64,000 bases of DNA. It comes from Amphirosellinia nigrospora. Lineage: Eukaryota; Ascomycota; Sordariomycetes; Xylariales; Xylariaceae. Shown one piece after another: positions 50,401 through 63,301 of the stretch. Numbering within the stretch: the first letter of the stretch is position 1; each line of letters starts with the position of its first letter. The notes under the pieces are model-generated. The model made no database searches. It saw only the letters and a program-made list of their open reading frames with translations, and was not told the origin of the DNA. The DNA lies in assembly GCA_004123355.1 (NCBI GenBank), contig SCHM01000001.1:3588001-3652000 (forward strand), written 5' to 3'. Made by a program: the position numbers and the translations under genes.

Positions 50401-51502
50401 ACGGCACAGCGAAAGACGTACACTTCAGTAGAGAAAGTTTGATGCGAAGCCGGTAAGAGTTCGGCACTGCCGGACGACCGTTATGGGCAACGGCATACAA
50501 TACTTGGAACAAATTCCCAGAGATGGTGCTAATTGACCTCTCTTCCTGCCCCTTCACACATGACTAGCTTATTTCATGGATCAGCTGATTAGTTAAGAGA
50601 GAGGTTTGTGCGAATCTCGCTGACAGCCAAGGAGCAAAGCTTGGCATCGTGGCTGAACCCGACTGATCTAATGCGCTCGGGACGTCGACACCGAGATTTT
50701 TACCAAGTTATACCGACGGTGTTGTTACGGAAAACCAGAGTGAACCAATGCCAGGTTCTTTTGGGCGAGCAAGAACGTGCGCATGTGGAGAGAAGAAGAA
50801 AAAAGAAGGCTGCGGATTGATTAAAATCAAAGACATATAGAGACAAGTGGGGCCCGATGCTATTGAAGCTGGCTTGTTAGGTATATCTGATGAGCTGGCA
50901 CACGGATATTGGAGTAGTTCACATTGATTTTACGGGAACCGCAGAGACAAATTGCCCATGACAGGCTGGAGATGCGCAACAGTAACAATCGTCGGGGTAA
51001 GGACAATCATATGATGCACGTCACTCAGCTAAGTAGGTAACGCGTCAAAACCATCGCTACCGGCCGAGAGTTGCTGGATGGATCGGATCGGAACAGGCCA
51101 ACATGCGCACAGATATCTATATGATAATCCTTCCATAATGTGGCCACAAGTTGACCTGCCGTGGTTGGTCACTGGCATAATTCGGGTCGAGCTGAGTGTG
51201 AGATACAGGTTAGTGTAGGTCAAAGAGCCAGGGTGCCCAAGCTCAAAAATAAAGGAGGATCGGAATAGCGTAAGGTAGCTGGAGGTATAGGTAAAGCCAG
51301 GGCTGGCTACCAAGTTGCACAACCGCAACGGCAGACCCAGCGCTGCAGAGACCCCCAACAGACCCCAAGGCCGCCGCCCGGCAGATCGGGGCATGGAGGA
51401 TGGGGAAATTTGGGGGAGGCGGACCGCGGGGGCGAGGCACCGCTGGACCTCAGCTCCAGGTAGGTATACATACCGCTACCCTACAGCACCTGGGTAGAGT
51501 CT

Positions 51503-51588
51503 ATATAATCGAATCAGCCAATCCACGTCCAGCATACCTTTTACCCACAAAACATATCCTGAGCGTGGATTGGCTGATTCAATTATAT
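51503..51588. repeat. Inverted repeat, ~25-bp arms, 36-bp loop
   Basis: Arm 1 (51503-51527) ends GAATCAGCCAATCCACG. Arm 2 (51564-51588) begins CGTGGATTGGCTGATTC and continues AATTATA. The arms match over about 24 of 25 positions. There is no coding capacity and no target-site duplication that I can confirm. It could be a cruciform, the remnant of a small MITE, or a transcription terminator. Confidence 0.8.
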
Positions 51589-54500
51589 GGCCAATTCGAT
51601 TAGGCGGCGGGGTTGACTCTTGATTTGCTTGATTTGCTTGATTTGTGCTTACACGTGCCTATTATAGCAAGCCGCCAAGCATTTCTATAGGCGAGCACCC
51701 CACCGTCCCACTACAAGTGTATAGGTGCGGTGCGGTGCGATGCGACTAAATACCTGCAAAGCATTTCATTCACACATGGGCTCGGTAAGTGGGCAGCGAG
51801 CGTTTACGACGTGATGTATAATCTATGATAGGTTGGTAGATGAACAATAGTAGCGCTAGATTGTTACACAGATGCTTTATGGTTACATGGTTACACGCAC
51901 CAACTGCAAGTGAGCAAGTGAGGTTGGGACCGAGGTAAACATAACGCAGCTATTAGTACACTAGGCTCCCTAGAGGTAACTATCAATTCTGTGGGGTCTT
52001 CAGCCGGTGTAGAAATACCCTCCACGGTTGGTCTAGGTGAGCTGGCTAGAACATGGAAGCTATATAGCGTGTACTCACTCACCCATGTCAGACGTCAGGC
52101 ATGTAGCTTCATCTATAAACACCTATTTATATAACTATAATACTTGCCTATAAAGATGTTCGCCTCACTCAACCTGTGATACTACCACTTCTCGAAGAGG
52201 TAGATATAATAGAGCAATAGCAAGTGGCCACGATCGAATGACTATCCATTGTCGAGTCAAACTTGCAGATTGCTCGTCCAGCTTCCATTGAACAATTGTC
52301 AAGTGTGAGTGCCAAGCTTTCGGTTAATATATTTTTTTCTTGGGTTAACAAGGATGTCTGGTTGAGCGATCCTTAGGTTTTATCTGCTCTTCAACTATTG
52401 GGTACCATCATCTTGATAACTCACCAGATTAATTTACCGACTTGCTTGGAATTAGTACGAATACCTGGAGGTATAGCAGTCCCACAGGTACTTGAATCTA
52501 GGAGGTGGGTACCTCCATATTATAGTGTTTGCACCCACCCAACCCGCCACTCACAACAATAGTAAGTCATACTTTTATTCAAATTCCCTAACTCAGTACT
52601 TTGGGTGTATAATGGTAGGTAGAGTATAGATAATGAGAGGAACAAAGGACTTGGCTATACGGATAAATACCATTAGCATATAAGAGAGCAAGTCTATATG
52701 TACCTGGGTATTTCTGAAAATCCTAGCCTCCTCTTTTCTAAGTCGGTACGTACTCCTACCTAACCCAAATACCTACCCTATTTCCTATTTTTACCTAGGT
52801 AGGTACAGTGCAAGGACTAACCTATATCTTACGCTGACACTCCCGCTGCCACGATGCGACAGCCCGGCTTCCCGGGTTTTGGGCTGCCATTGACTGACAG
52901 ATGAACTGACAGGTCATTTTCCCCGAACACAATACAACGCCTCAAACAGATGGAAACCTGATTGCAACAACGCGGGGGTGCAGTCATACATAGTATTTAG
53001 TTTGGCCAGCCACTTAAGATATTGATATATGTATTTTGTGTTTGCGGCTAATACTACAAAAATGAAGGATAACACAGGCTACCCAACCGACACCTGGTTT
53101 CTCCTATTACCCTACATCCCTACATCCATCCTTGTCCTTCTAGTGCGGAATATCCAGTACCTATTACTTGACATGAGCAGCACAAGACTGACATTCCGTA
53201 CCTTACTTACTTACTATTTTACCCCACCCCTTTGCCTTTTCCCTCAAGCGAAGAGAACCGGCGCGGGCCAGACGGACAAGACACCTGGCTCCCCTGTCAT
53301 GGCCCATAGAGGTGCCTACAAATCAGGTAGTCTCCGATATAGGCATCGGTGCTTATGCTTCCTCCTCTTATATGTTCCTCCAGGCTCTTATGCATGCATG
53401 CCCGCAGCAATCACAAGGGCCGCCGGTATCCTCTTTGAAGTCACTAGTACTAGGCGGTGAGGGAAGGCTGTGAGCCGTTTGGCTCGTCAACTCTCTTGCA
53501 GACCACTGGAACCAGACCCGTCCCTCCAAGTCTCCCAAGTGAGTATACGTCTCCTGCCTACCCAGTAAGACTCCTGAGCACAGCACAGGTTCTGGGGCGT
53601 GTGTTTGCAGGTTGCGCCATCGGTTGTGATATACTCACACCTCTCTCTCATTCTACCGCACACACACGGGGTGCTTCGAGATAGATACTATTGTTTCCTG
53701 ACATATCTGTGTACCTATCCCTGCTTCCCGTGGTCTGCTTGTCCGGCAGATCAAGCCAGCTCTTGTTCGTAAATAAGCACACTCTGGCAGCGAGACGACG
53801 AGGGAGACGAGACAGCAAGAGGTAAAGGCAAGGGGAAAGCAACAGAAGGCAAGGGATATCTTGGTCTTTTGTATACGGGCCTGAATGGCCTACACATCTA
53901 CTTAGTATTCAATAATACAATGATACGCTATGCTTGCTAGTAGACGCTGCTGCTGGTGACCTGTTACCAAAATCTGCATGCGCGCTCGATGCCACACCCA
54001 CCATACACGGGACAAGGCCGAAGTATCTCAGTTTGCCGGGTTCGCTTTGATAGCATTTATACTTCCTGCCGCCGTGAGATTTTCCATCGTACATCGTACA
54101 TGCCTATCCCAAACACGTATTGTATATACAGTATCCCGGCGACAACTCAGAGGTAACGGCGGCCCGGATGCCTCAAGTCCGCCGCCGCCATAACTATTTC
54201 TCTGTGCCTTCGTCCTTGTTACCACCGCCTGGTTCGTCGTCCTCCACAACTCTTCTCTTCCCTTTTCGCCCTCCACTTCCTCTTTTGTCTTTTGAGCTTC
54301 ACACATCTTTATTATCCGTCTCGATCGGCATCTACCTCTCACAACACGGTGCCGCACACGTCCTTCGACTCGTCCTCCCTTGTGCCACTTCGGCGGCATT
54401 GAGCCCTCGAGTTTGCACAGACTCGGACGCCTTCTTCAGATTTGTTAGTCAGTCTGTGTTCGGTTACATACCCTGCGTGTAAGACAGATTTCTTCCAGTC

Positions 54501-54879
54501 GGTTACCCATCAAGATGTTGCAGACGAGCAAACGTATGCCACCTGACATATATAACTCCTCCATGCCACATGCACACCCACACTCACACAGCCCCGGATC
54601 ACCTACCGTGCTCGGATGCTGTATGCTGGATGCTGCTAGATGCCAGATCCTGGACTGTCGGTCTAATTTGCATGACATCCCGTCGTCGTCGACTGACTGC
54701 TCGAGCATACACGTCCCGTCCCCCGTCCCCGTCCCCGTCCGGTGTAATTATAATTATTATTTTATAACGCGTTTTGCACCTGCCTACTCTTTACCTTTAT
54801 CCTCCCATCCCACATCATGACTGAACGACCTACCTCACCGCTGTACCCTGTCTTATCTTACAGTATTTCTCCAGGGCCA

Positions 54880-54950
54880 CATACATATACATACATATAC
54901 ATACATCCACACATCCATACATCCTTACATCCTTACATCCACATATCCAT
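54880..54950 (+). repeat. Microsatellite (ACAT/CATC)n
   Basis: Mixed ACATATAC and ACATCC/ACATCCTT units over ~70 bp. Confidence 0.8.
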
Positions 54951-55595
54951 TTTATCTCGCACCCGTCTGTCGCCCACCCGTCATTGGCAACAGAATATCC
55001 ACCGTCGATTTGGCGCTGGTCACCGTCTCGTGGCGGCACTATACTGCTTCGGTGAGTTTCCCAGCTGCTGATCTCGGCCGGAACAGTCCTGGCCTGTCAA
55101 TTCATCGTCCCTACTGTATTATTAGTGTAGTCCTTCTGGGGCCCTCCACGGCGGTGTCGTTTTTTGCCACTAACACCGTCCGGTGACCTGCCCCCACCAT
55201 GACCTGAGCTCGGGTTTTTCCCACAGTACTAATTGGACCTGCATCTACATAGTCTGTATCTGTAGGCGCTTCACCTCGACCTGCCTGCTTCCACTCATCC
55301 CATCTCTCTCACTCCTGGGAGCAACGCTCCCCCCGTCGCCCTCTACGCTCCGACACCAGGAGCGAAGCCAGACAGAAGAGAAGAGGGCATTCATTCATCG
55401 GCGCCGGCAGTTGCAGTTGGTTTTGGTTTTGGTCGTGGTTGATGCGGAAATGAGCAAGTTGCAGGACCGTCGTCATAACAATGTATGTCACACTTACTTG
55501 CAGCATGCGGTGCAATCTTACCGTGCCGTCTTATTGTGTGCAGTCGACATTTATTACCCGGCCTGCCGTGCTAATCCGTGCGTCGACAGCCCAAA

Positions 55596-58500
55596 ATGGC
55601 CGCGTTCGTCGTGGAATCAAACGACAGTTTGGTTACGAGAATATTGACTACCACAGTACTTGTACCCAGGCTTGCTCTTGTGCATTCTGCTGCTGGTTGG
55701 AGCCCTTTACTCCATATACACCGCCAGAAAACGACAAGATGTCATTGTCCCAACTGCCACTGGCCCCGGGGTAGACCCCTACCGGTCACCAAGAAGCGAC
55801 ACATTGACACCACGTCCCAGGAATCCGAGGCAAGATTTCGCCTGCCGTCAGGACCCTCTTTCAATGGCTCTACACCGCCGTGACCCTCACTTTTGTCGCT
55901 CAAGGCGCAGCCATCGCGGCGCATGCGCTAGTCCAGACGACTGCCGAGGGCGACCATGTTTGGTGGTGCGGCGAACCTAAAGCAGTAATTATCTTCCTTC
56001 ACAATGCATCCCTAAGCAACTTTTATTAACACCGTCATAGGTCTACATCTTGGGCTCGGCGTTCTTGTATCTATACGTGTTCGTTACGCTCTTCGAGAAC
56101 AAGCAACAGCCAGGACCAGTCTTCATCCTCATATGGACAGTCGCTTTGTGCATGGAGATCATCATCTTCACCTGTGATGCCATCATCTTATCTCAGCCAC
56201 ACCAGATCATGGTGCATCTGGAACCCGCAAGATTTGTAACGGTCGACATGATGAATCATTGGGACATTGTCGACCTAAGTCTATCAGGTTCCCGGGTTTG
56301 CATGGTAGCCGGAAGTGTTATTGTGTGGTTCACGTCGACGTTAATGGAACAGCGAGCCGAACGTGAGAAATGTAAGCGTGAGCAGGAGTATCATTCTGAA
56401 GCAGATGAGAACACGCCACTTATCAACCCGGACCCGCACGGTTACCACACGAACACTCGTCCTTCTCCTGACGTCCCCACAAATAACGAGTCAAGCTTTG
56501 CTGTGGTTGACGAGGAAGCCGGTTTCTATCGCCCGGAGAAGCTCCCTCACATGACTTGGCTTGAGTATATCCGTAGTTATTCGGTTTTCTTCCCGTATAT
56601 GTGGCCGGCCAAACAACACAGGTTGCAATGTGTGGTTGTTCTCTGCTTCGTCCTGCTTGTCCTTCAGAGATGGGTGAACATCATGGTACCTTATCAGATC
56701 GGACTTGTTACCGGTGAGCTGATGGACAAAAATAAATCTAGCTCCGATGAGAAATTACCAATGCCCTGGGCTTCGCTTGGTTTACTCATACTATACAAGT
56801 TGCTGCAGGGACCATCCGGCCTACTTGGATCCTGGAGATCGATGTTGTGGATACCTGTTTCCCAGCATGCATATCGCGCTCTAACGTCGTCTGCCTTTGA
56901 GCACGTGCACTCTTTAAGTCTTGACTTTCATCTCGGAAAACGGACTGGCGAAGTTCTGTCGGCTCTTAACAAGGGCGCTTCAGTTAATTCCTTCCTCGAG
57001 CAGGTCACCTTTCAAGTCTTCCCTATGATTGTCGACTTGTTTGTGGCGATCAGCTACTTCTACTACAAATTTGACGCTCTCTACGCTGTCATCGTCTGCA
57101 TCGTCACGTTCTATTATCTCCTCCTTACTCTTCGCCTGGCGTCTAACACAGCAAATATGCGACGGGCCATGTCGAATGCTGACAGGGAAGAGGAAGCTGT
57201 CAAGAATGACTCCATCATCTCGTACGAAACAGTCAAATATTTCAATGCGGAGGAATTTGAGTTCAGACGTTATCGGAATGCCATCAAGAACTTCCAGAAG
57301 GCTGAGGCCCAGGTCACTTGGAGCATTAGCTCCATGAACATGTACCAATCATTGGTGTTCATGACAGGTATGCTGGCTGCGGTCATGTTTGGAGCCTATC
57401 AAGTCACGCAGAAACAGCGACAGGTTGGAGATTTCGTTGCCCTCATAACCTACCTCGGCCAGCTGCAGGGCCCACTTAATTTTTTCGGTACCTTTTATCG
57501 AACAGTTCAACAAGCCATGATCTCAGGTGAACGACTTCTCGAACTTTTCAAGCAGCGCCCAACGGTGGTAGATCGCCCCGGCGTTCCGGCAATGACTTCT
57601 TGCGACGGTCGTGTGGAATTTTCTAAGGTCAAATTCGCATACGACAAGAGAAAGCCTGCCTTACGAAATCTGACGTTCGAGTGCCGACCAGGGACCACGA
57701 CTGCTCTCGTTGGCGAGTCCGGTGGCGGGAAGTCAACATTGTTTCGTCTCATGTACCGCTACTTCAACTGTCAGGCTGGCAACATCCGAGTGGATGGTCA
57801 GAATGTCAAAGATGTCACCATTGATTCAGTACGGCGCTTCATAGGAGTGGTGCCGCAAGATTGTATCTTGTTTAATGACACTCTGATGTACAATCTGAGA
57901 TATGCCAACCAAAACGCAACCGACGAGGAGATCATGGCCGCCTGTCAAGCTGCCAGCATCCATGACAAGATTATGTCGTTCCCCGACGGATACTACACGA
58001 AAGTTGGTGAACGTGGCCTCAGACTTAGTGGTGGTGAGAAACAACGTGTTGCAATCGCACGAACCTTGTTGAAGAACCCAAAAATCATCATGCTTGATGA
58101 GGCTACCTCGGCCCTTGATTCCCATACGGAACAACAAATCCAGTCTCGGCTCGCTAACATTGGCCGAGGTCGTACTATGTTAATTATTGCGTAAGTGTGC
58201 CTGATGTGGCTGCGCCTCCCTCCCCCCAAAATTTTGTTACTAATGCAAATTTATAACATGCAGGCATCGATTGTCTACGATTACGCACGCCGATCAGATA
58301 TTAGTTCTCAACCAGGGCACTATTGTGGAGAAAGGGACGCATGAAGAGCTCCTGGAGCTTAACGGCAAATATGCTTCAATGTGGAACCGGCAAGCCAAAG
58401 CCGAGAAAGCTGCGGAAGATGCTAGAGCCGCCTTCCGCAAGGCAGAGAAGCTGATGCGAAAAGCGAACATTGCTTCACCTGGAGAGCACGGCCGCGGCCA

Positions 58501-58603
58501 GGCCCAGAGTGGTCCTGATGAGTCGAGCAGCTCATCCGACGAGTCAACTGGCCGGCCAGGAAGCAGGACCCCGGCGCCACACGAACCCATGATGGCCTCG
58601 TGA
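55596..58603 (+). CDS. HMT1-type half-size ABC transporter (ABCB, vacuolar)
   Basis: Starts [20 protein letters not shown]. An N-terminal hydrophobic extension ([40 protein letters not shown]) precedes the core, as in Hmt1 proteins. Exon 2 (56041-58190) holds the six-helix ABC membrane domain ([60 protein letters not shown]) and the nucleotide-binding domain: Walker [11 protein letters not shown]-loop [14 protein letters not shown], signature [16 protein letters not shown], Walker [13 protein letters not shown]. Intron 58191-58263 cuts before the H-loop [12 protein letters not shown]. The C-terminal tail is helical, then Ser-rich. Family members move phytochelatin- or glutathione-metal conjugates into vacuoles and give heavy-metal tolerance. 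Intron 55985-56040. The 5' exon has frame changes (near 55655, 55772 and the C-run 55854-55856); the 2.1-kb core is uninterrupted. Confidence 0.92.
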
Positions 58604-61600
58604 TGGTTGCTTTCCCGGCCCACCTAAAGGCATCGAACCTCTTATTACAATCAATCACCTTTTCGATACTCCATACACCCTGGAAACACATCACATCATT
58701 CTTAGCAGTATTGGGACAAGCATGGATATACACGCGCATGCTTCGGTAATAAACTTTCCACGTCCTTGTTTTGCGGGACATTGCATTGCTGGCGTTGGTG
58801 GCATATACAAAAACGTTGAAAGACCTTGCACTCTTCTCAAGGGACGTTGACGGCAACCCAGTGCCTGCATCTTATGTTTGCGCACAACAACACCAAAGAC
58901 ATTTCTGTTTTGGTGTCCTAATAATCAGTGGTCATGAGCCAAAAGAAACGACATGGCCGAATTTGTTCAGTGTCTGGTTGTACGCTGTTCTGCCCGATTC
59001 GCCGGGCAAAAGGGAAGGTAGACTCAAAAAACAATGCAAGTGGATGCCACAAGATCCCGGGGCGGTTGTTTGGTTTTGTTTTTTGTTTTAGTTTTGTTTT
59101 TGTTAGCAGGAAGACTACGGTTATTTTTCGCTTTTCGCAGTGGGCTTTGCGTATGCGCTTGTCTCTCCAACGTTTCTTTTCTGGCACGAATGACCTGGTG
59201 GTCTTCGTATGACTGTCTACGAGAAACAAACATGTGCATGAGAGTCCAGGCCGGCGGTTATGGCAGAGTGTGGGACGATTTGATATCATAGATTCAGTAA
59301 TGTATGTACAAGGCGATTAATCACTAGGTGGTGCTATCATTTTTGCTTCTACTCACGCTAAGAGGCAAAAAAAGGAACGACGAAGTTGAGCAAAGACAGC
59401 TCGGTCAATGGCAGACAAGGAATCAATCAAAAAAGTTTTAATATTTACGACTTCCAGTCTGTCCCACGTTCTAGTTTGTCACGATTATCATACGTAGACG
59501 CATATTGGTGATGCATACTGACGCGCACATAGCCAAAGATAACAATCCCACGTCAACGAGCCCATGCAAGATAGATTCACTCGGTCAACTAGCCTCAGAC
59601 CATCACGCATAATACATGACATTTTTGTCACAGCGAGTTTGAGTTGTGACGAGTCAGTCGAGAATGATGAATGTACCGTACCGTATATATCTCACTGTCA
59701 AAACGACCCATCAGCCGGCTCTCGGTTCCACACAATGAGTCGATGCAATGCAAGGTGGTACGGGGGTGTCAGGTTCTAGCCCAGGCGCAAAGAACCGGGA
59801 CGGCATGTGGGTTTGGCGAATGGTGTGGCTCATCCTGTATCTCTGAACGACCGAGGGGGTACGACTGGCTGAGGTTTGGTCTTGGGGGAGGAGGCGCGGC
59901 TACTTAGGGACGTAACTTAACGTACATGAATGTAGCCGCATGGGAGTATCGGAAGTGGATTGATATTGCTTGTATGGCTCGTGTTTTTTTAACTTTGGGC
60001 TATCCTAATGTAGCGTGTAATAAATAAGTTGGGAGGGAGGGAGGGGGAATGGGTGGTGAGTGGTCGGCTGGCCTACATCACGCTACTGTAGGTTGCGTGG
60101 GCTGGTGGGTTGTTACGAAGCCAAACGGCTAGCTAGTCTCGACAGACAGCTGATGGGGAGCGAATGAGATGGGGGAAGTCGAGGCAAAAGTCCCGTGATG
60201 GGGACGGGTTGGGATGCGTTATTGGTATTGGTATTGGGATTGGTATGGGGGATGCGATGCGATGTGTTGTGTGTGTGTGTGTGGATCGATCGTGGCGGCC
60301 CCGCCCATCCTCATCCGGATTACCCTTTACTCTCTCTCACTCTTCAGTCCTTTCCAGAGCCTTGCCTCACACTATCACGAGCTAGTCGGTTTGGTTCAGG
60401 CTGAATGGTACCCTGCCTGATTGGCCAGCCGGTCTCTGGAGCTATTTGGGATCTGCCCTGCCCTGTCCTGTCCTGCAGGGCGCATGCTTATACCTATTTC
60501 TCCCTCCCTCCACTTTCCCTGCTCGTGATTTTCCAATACGATCTTAGCTGCTTCGATGCTCGCAGACGAATGAGGGCCGGGAGACGACACAGTGGAAGCG
60601 ATGGGGACTTATTTGCTTAGTTCGCCCACTAGTCCCATAGGCCCGCCCGTCGGTTACGTATGCAGGTAATATATATGTATACGGAGTTTGATGGAATCTG
60701 TGGGCGTGGTGTCATGGAAAAGTACCTGTATAGATAGTATACATCGTCTACTTGAGGGGGTGTGTGTGTATAAGTCTGTTGAAGACAATAGCTGCCTAGA
60801 TATCAGAAGTCACTTAGGTTAGGATAGTTGATAACTGACAGATTCGATGGACGGATTACTTGGATGCTTTGTATCGAGATCGGGGCATTACAAGTTGATA
60901 GGGCGAGGACAATATGAGATGCCGATCACTACCTATCTGAGTAGCTTAGATGCAATTAATGTTTTATGTTTATTCGCTGCTTCTTGATTTCTGGCAGGTA
61001 AGGGAGAGAGCTGCATACTTGTGAGGGTTATCGCAAGTGAAAACAAACATCCGAGACATCCCGAAGATTCAACACCCGAGTGGAGGGCCGTCCCGACAGG
61101 GAGACGGCCCATATCGGTTCGCGTGGGTGTTCGGCGACTTAGTCAAAATATGACAGGGCCAAGAAGGACGTATCATGATAAATCCTGCTAGCCGACTGTA
61201 GGGATAGTTTCTCAGTGCTCGGTTACGATATGAAGTTGTTGATTCGGTCTCGTTCCTCAAGTATCAAGGAGATGTGGTTCGCCACAAGCTACTAGGATCT
61301 GCTGTAAGGGCATCAAGCATATTGGTAAGTAAGGAACTTTTGTTGGGAGACGAAGCAACCTATATCATCTTCGAAAGCTACTGTAGAGGCTATACACATA
61401 TACTCTCTACCACGAAAGTAACATTGTAACACACGGACTTAAGACAGAGTTACGAGTATAGTCATAAACTAACCCCCAGCTCTCCTTCAGTCACCTTCCA
61501 CCAGAACCAAACGAGCTATGTAAAGAGACGGAGAGATGAGGGAAGTGTGAAAACCGGCTGAGGCCGTAGGCCGGTCACAATGTCAGGGACACCGTGACAT

Positions 61601-63301
61601 ATTAGGTAGGTCTTGTTACGCAATGGCCTCTAAAACTACCTTCGTAGATAGAATATAGCTGTTTATAGATACTCTCTCCTTTGACTGTTACGTGTATTGT
61701 GCCTCGCGACTTCGTGACACACGTATCTCCTACCTGGATAGAGAGGGATCTTAACATTCATGACTCCGTTAGTCCCACGAGAGTTGTAATAATCGATACT
61801 CTCCCCAGCCCTTATTACACTACCTAGGTATGTTTCCTATATCATTTAACTGCAAGCAGAATCACATGCCATTTTTAACTCAAGTTAAAACAGATCACAC
61901 GTATCTTGTACGAATTAGCAAATCTATTGTCTGTAGGTTCAATATTTATGTAGGAAATTAGTGATCATGGCGATCTCCTGAATCGTCTCAGACCATGGCA
62001 ATTTCTGTCATTTTACCACTCAAACTTCTCCTAAACCAGCTCTTCAACTTGAGATGTCAAATGCTCTGTCATGAACCCAATATCTGGTAGGCAGTAGACA
62101 CACTTGTTGTTGCACGCGACCCTAGAACTACCCTCGCGGGAGTTATCTAACTATATACAAGAGTCTCGTTGTGTGTGTGCGTGTGATCATGACATACACT
62201 CTCTTGTCACTTCATATTCTCACCATTACGTGAGTCTCAACGCGGTATGCCAACACCCACCATATGGAAATTGAGAATCAACTTTATGCTGATAGCGCTA
62301 TGATCCTCCCACACCGCCCCTACGACATGTTGACGTACACTATAACAAGATAGTTGCTTGGACACAATAATCAGCCATGACAGAGCCTCACAAACTCTGA
62401 TCCCAAAGACAAATTAACGGAGTAAAGTCACAACAACTAATGCGTTCCTTTTTCCAACTCATGTTATCAAAGTAGTAATGACTTCGAGGCCCGAAACACA
62501 AGTTTCCGAACTGACTCTGAAAGCTGCTTCTTGCGAGGACATTACCTGGCTGCTTTCCAGCCTAGTAGTCTAACAACAGAGATCCATGTAAAGGAGCATA
62601 GATGACCTCCAATACGTCAAACCCACATCTTGGCTTTGTACTTCTATAATTAAATGGAGAAACAGAGAAGGTGTATTGGAGGTGCTAATAGCGCCTATTG
62701 CTCCATCGACCTGATTCACAAATTCTTACAAATACACTCTAATGTGGCAAGAGGGCTAGGAAGTGGACTATGAAGCGGGCTAAATAAATACACTCGCCAG
62801 TTTTCTCCAATTAGCTATTATGTAGGCGGTAATAATGATACAGGAAGCAAAGGTTCAAGGTTTAAACTCGTAACTCGTCTCATCCGAACCCCGGGGCGCA
62901 CTGTCATCGCGTGGCTCCTTTCATCATAATCAGTTATCATCACATTTATAGCAATACCCCGTACAGCTATGCGCGAACCACGCATTTATGGGGCAACCGT
63001 TGGGTGTTCTGTGAAGTCACTAGTGTAGAAGGCAGCTCCTGGGAGCCACTCATACACAACAACGGCTCGTGCTACTTTCCTACTATCCGACTTATACTTC
63101 GAACCTCAACTCATATCTAGCTTCATGCCTCAATACGGATTGTAGCAGTCAGAGCGCTTATCAAGTGTGTCTGAAAAAGTCCATCTCGTACAACCAAGGC
63201 TAACATCCTAGTTTCGTTTGTACTTGTTGCTCTATTATAGTATTTAATAGAGAAAGACCCAAGCGGGGGTCGTGAATCGTAATCATGGCATCGAGCATTA
63301 T
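58604..63301. other. Intergenic, ~4.7 kb
   Basis: No gene recognised. It contains a G-rich patch at about 60020-60060, a GTGT tract near 60265-60285 and TACCTAGGTA at 61821-61830. Open frames are short and of random composition. Confidence 0.5.

Larger units (their letters stand above)
44425..55595. other. Gene-poor 11-kb stretch
   Basis: No protein family, RNA gene or transposon is recognised on either strand. It contains TACCTAGGTA at 44882-44891 and 52792-52801, a GCTGT-type microsatellite (45668-45730), two CATA-type tracts, a short hairpin (45399-45463) and a strong inverted repeat (51503-51588). A minus-strand open frame (48758-48979, MQNDPASGSDPKQVPIMVLD) and neighbouring fragments could be remains of a gene, but no family is visible. 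The last ~1 kb is probably the long leader of the ABC transporter. Confidence 0.5.

Noticed and set aside
59024-59291. Overlapping open frames downstream of the HMT1-type gene
   Set aside because: They arise from a TTTTG-rich 3' flank and have no protein-like features.
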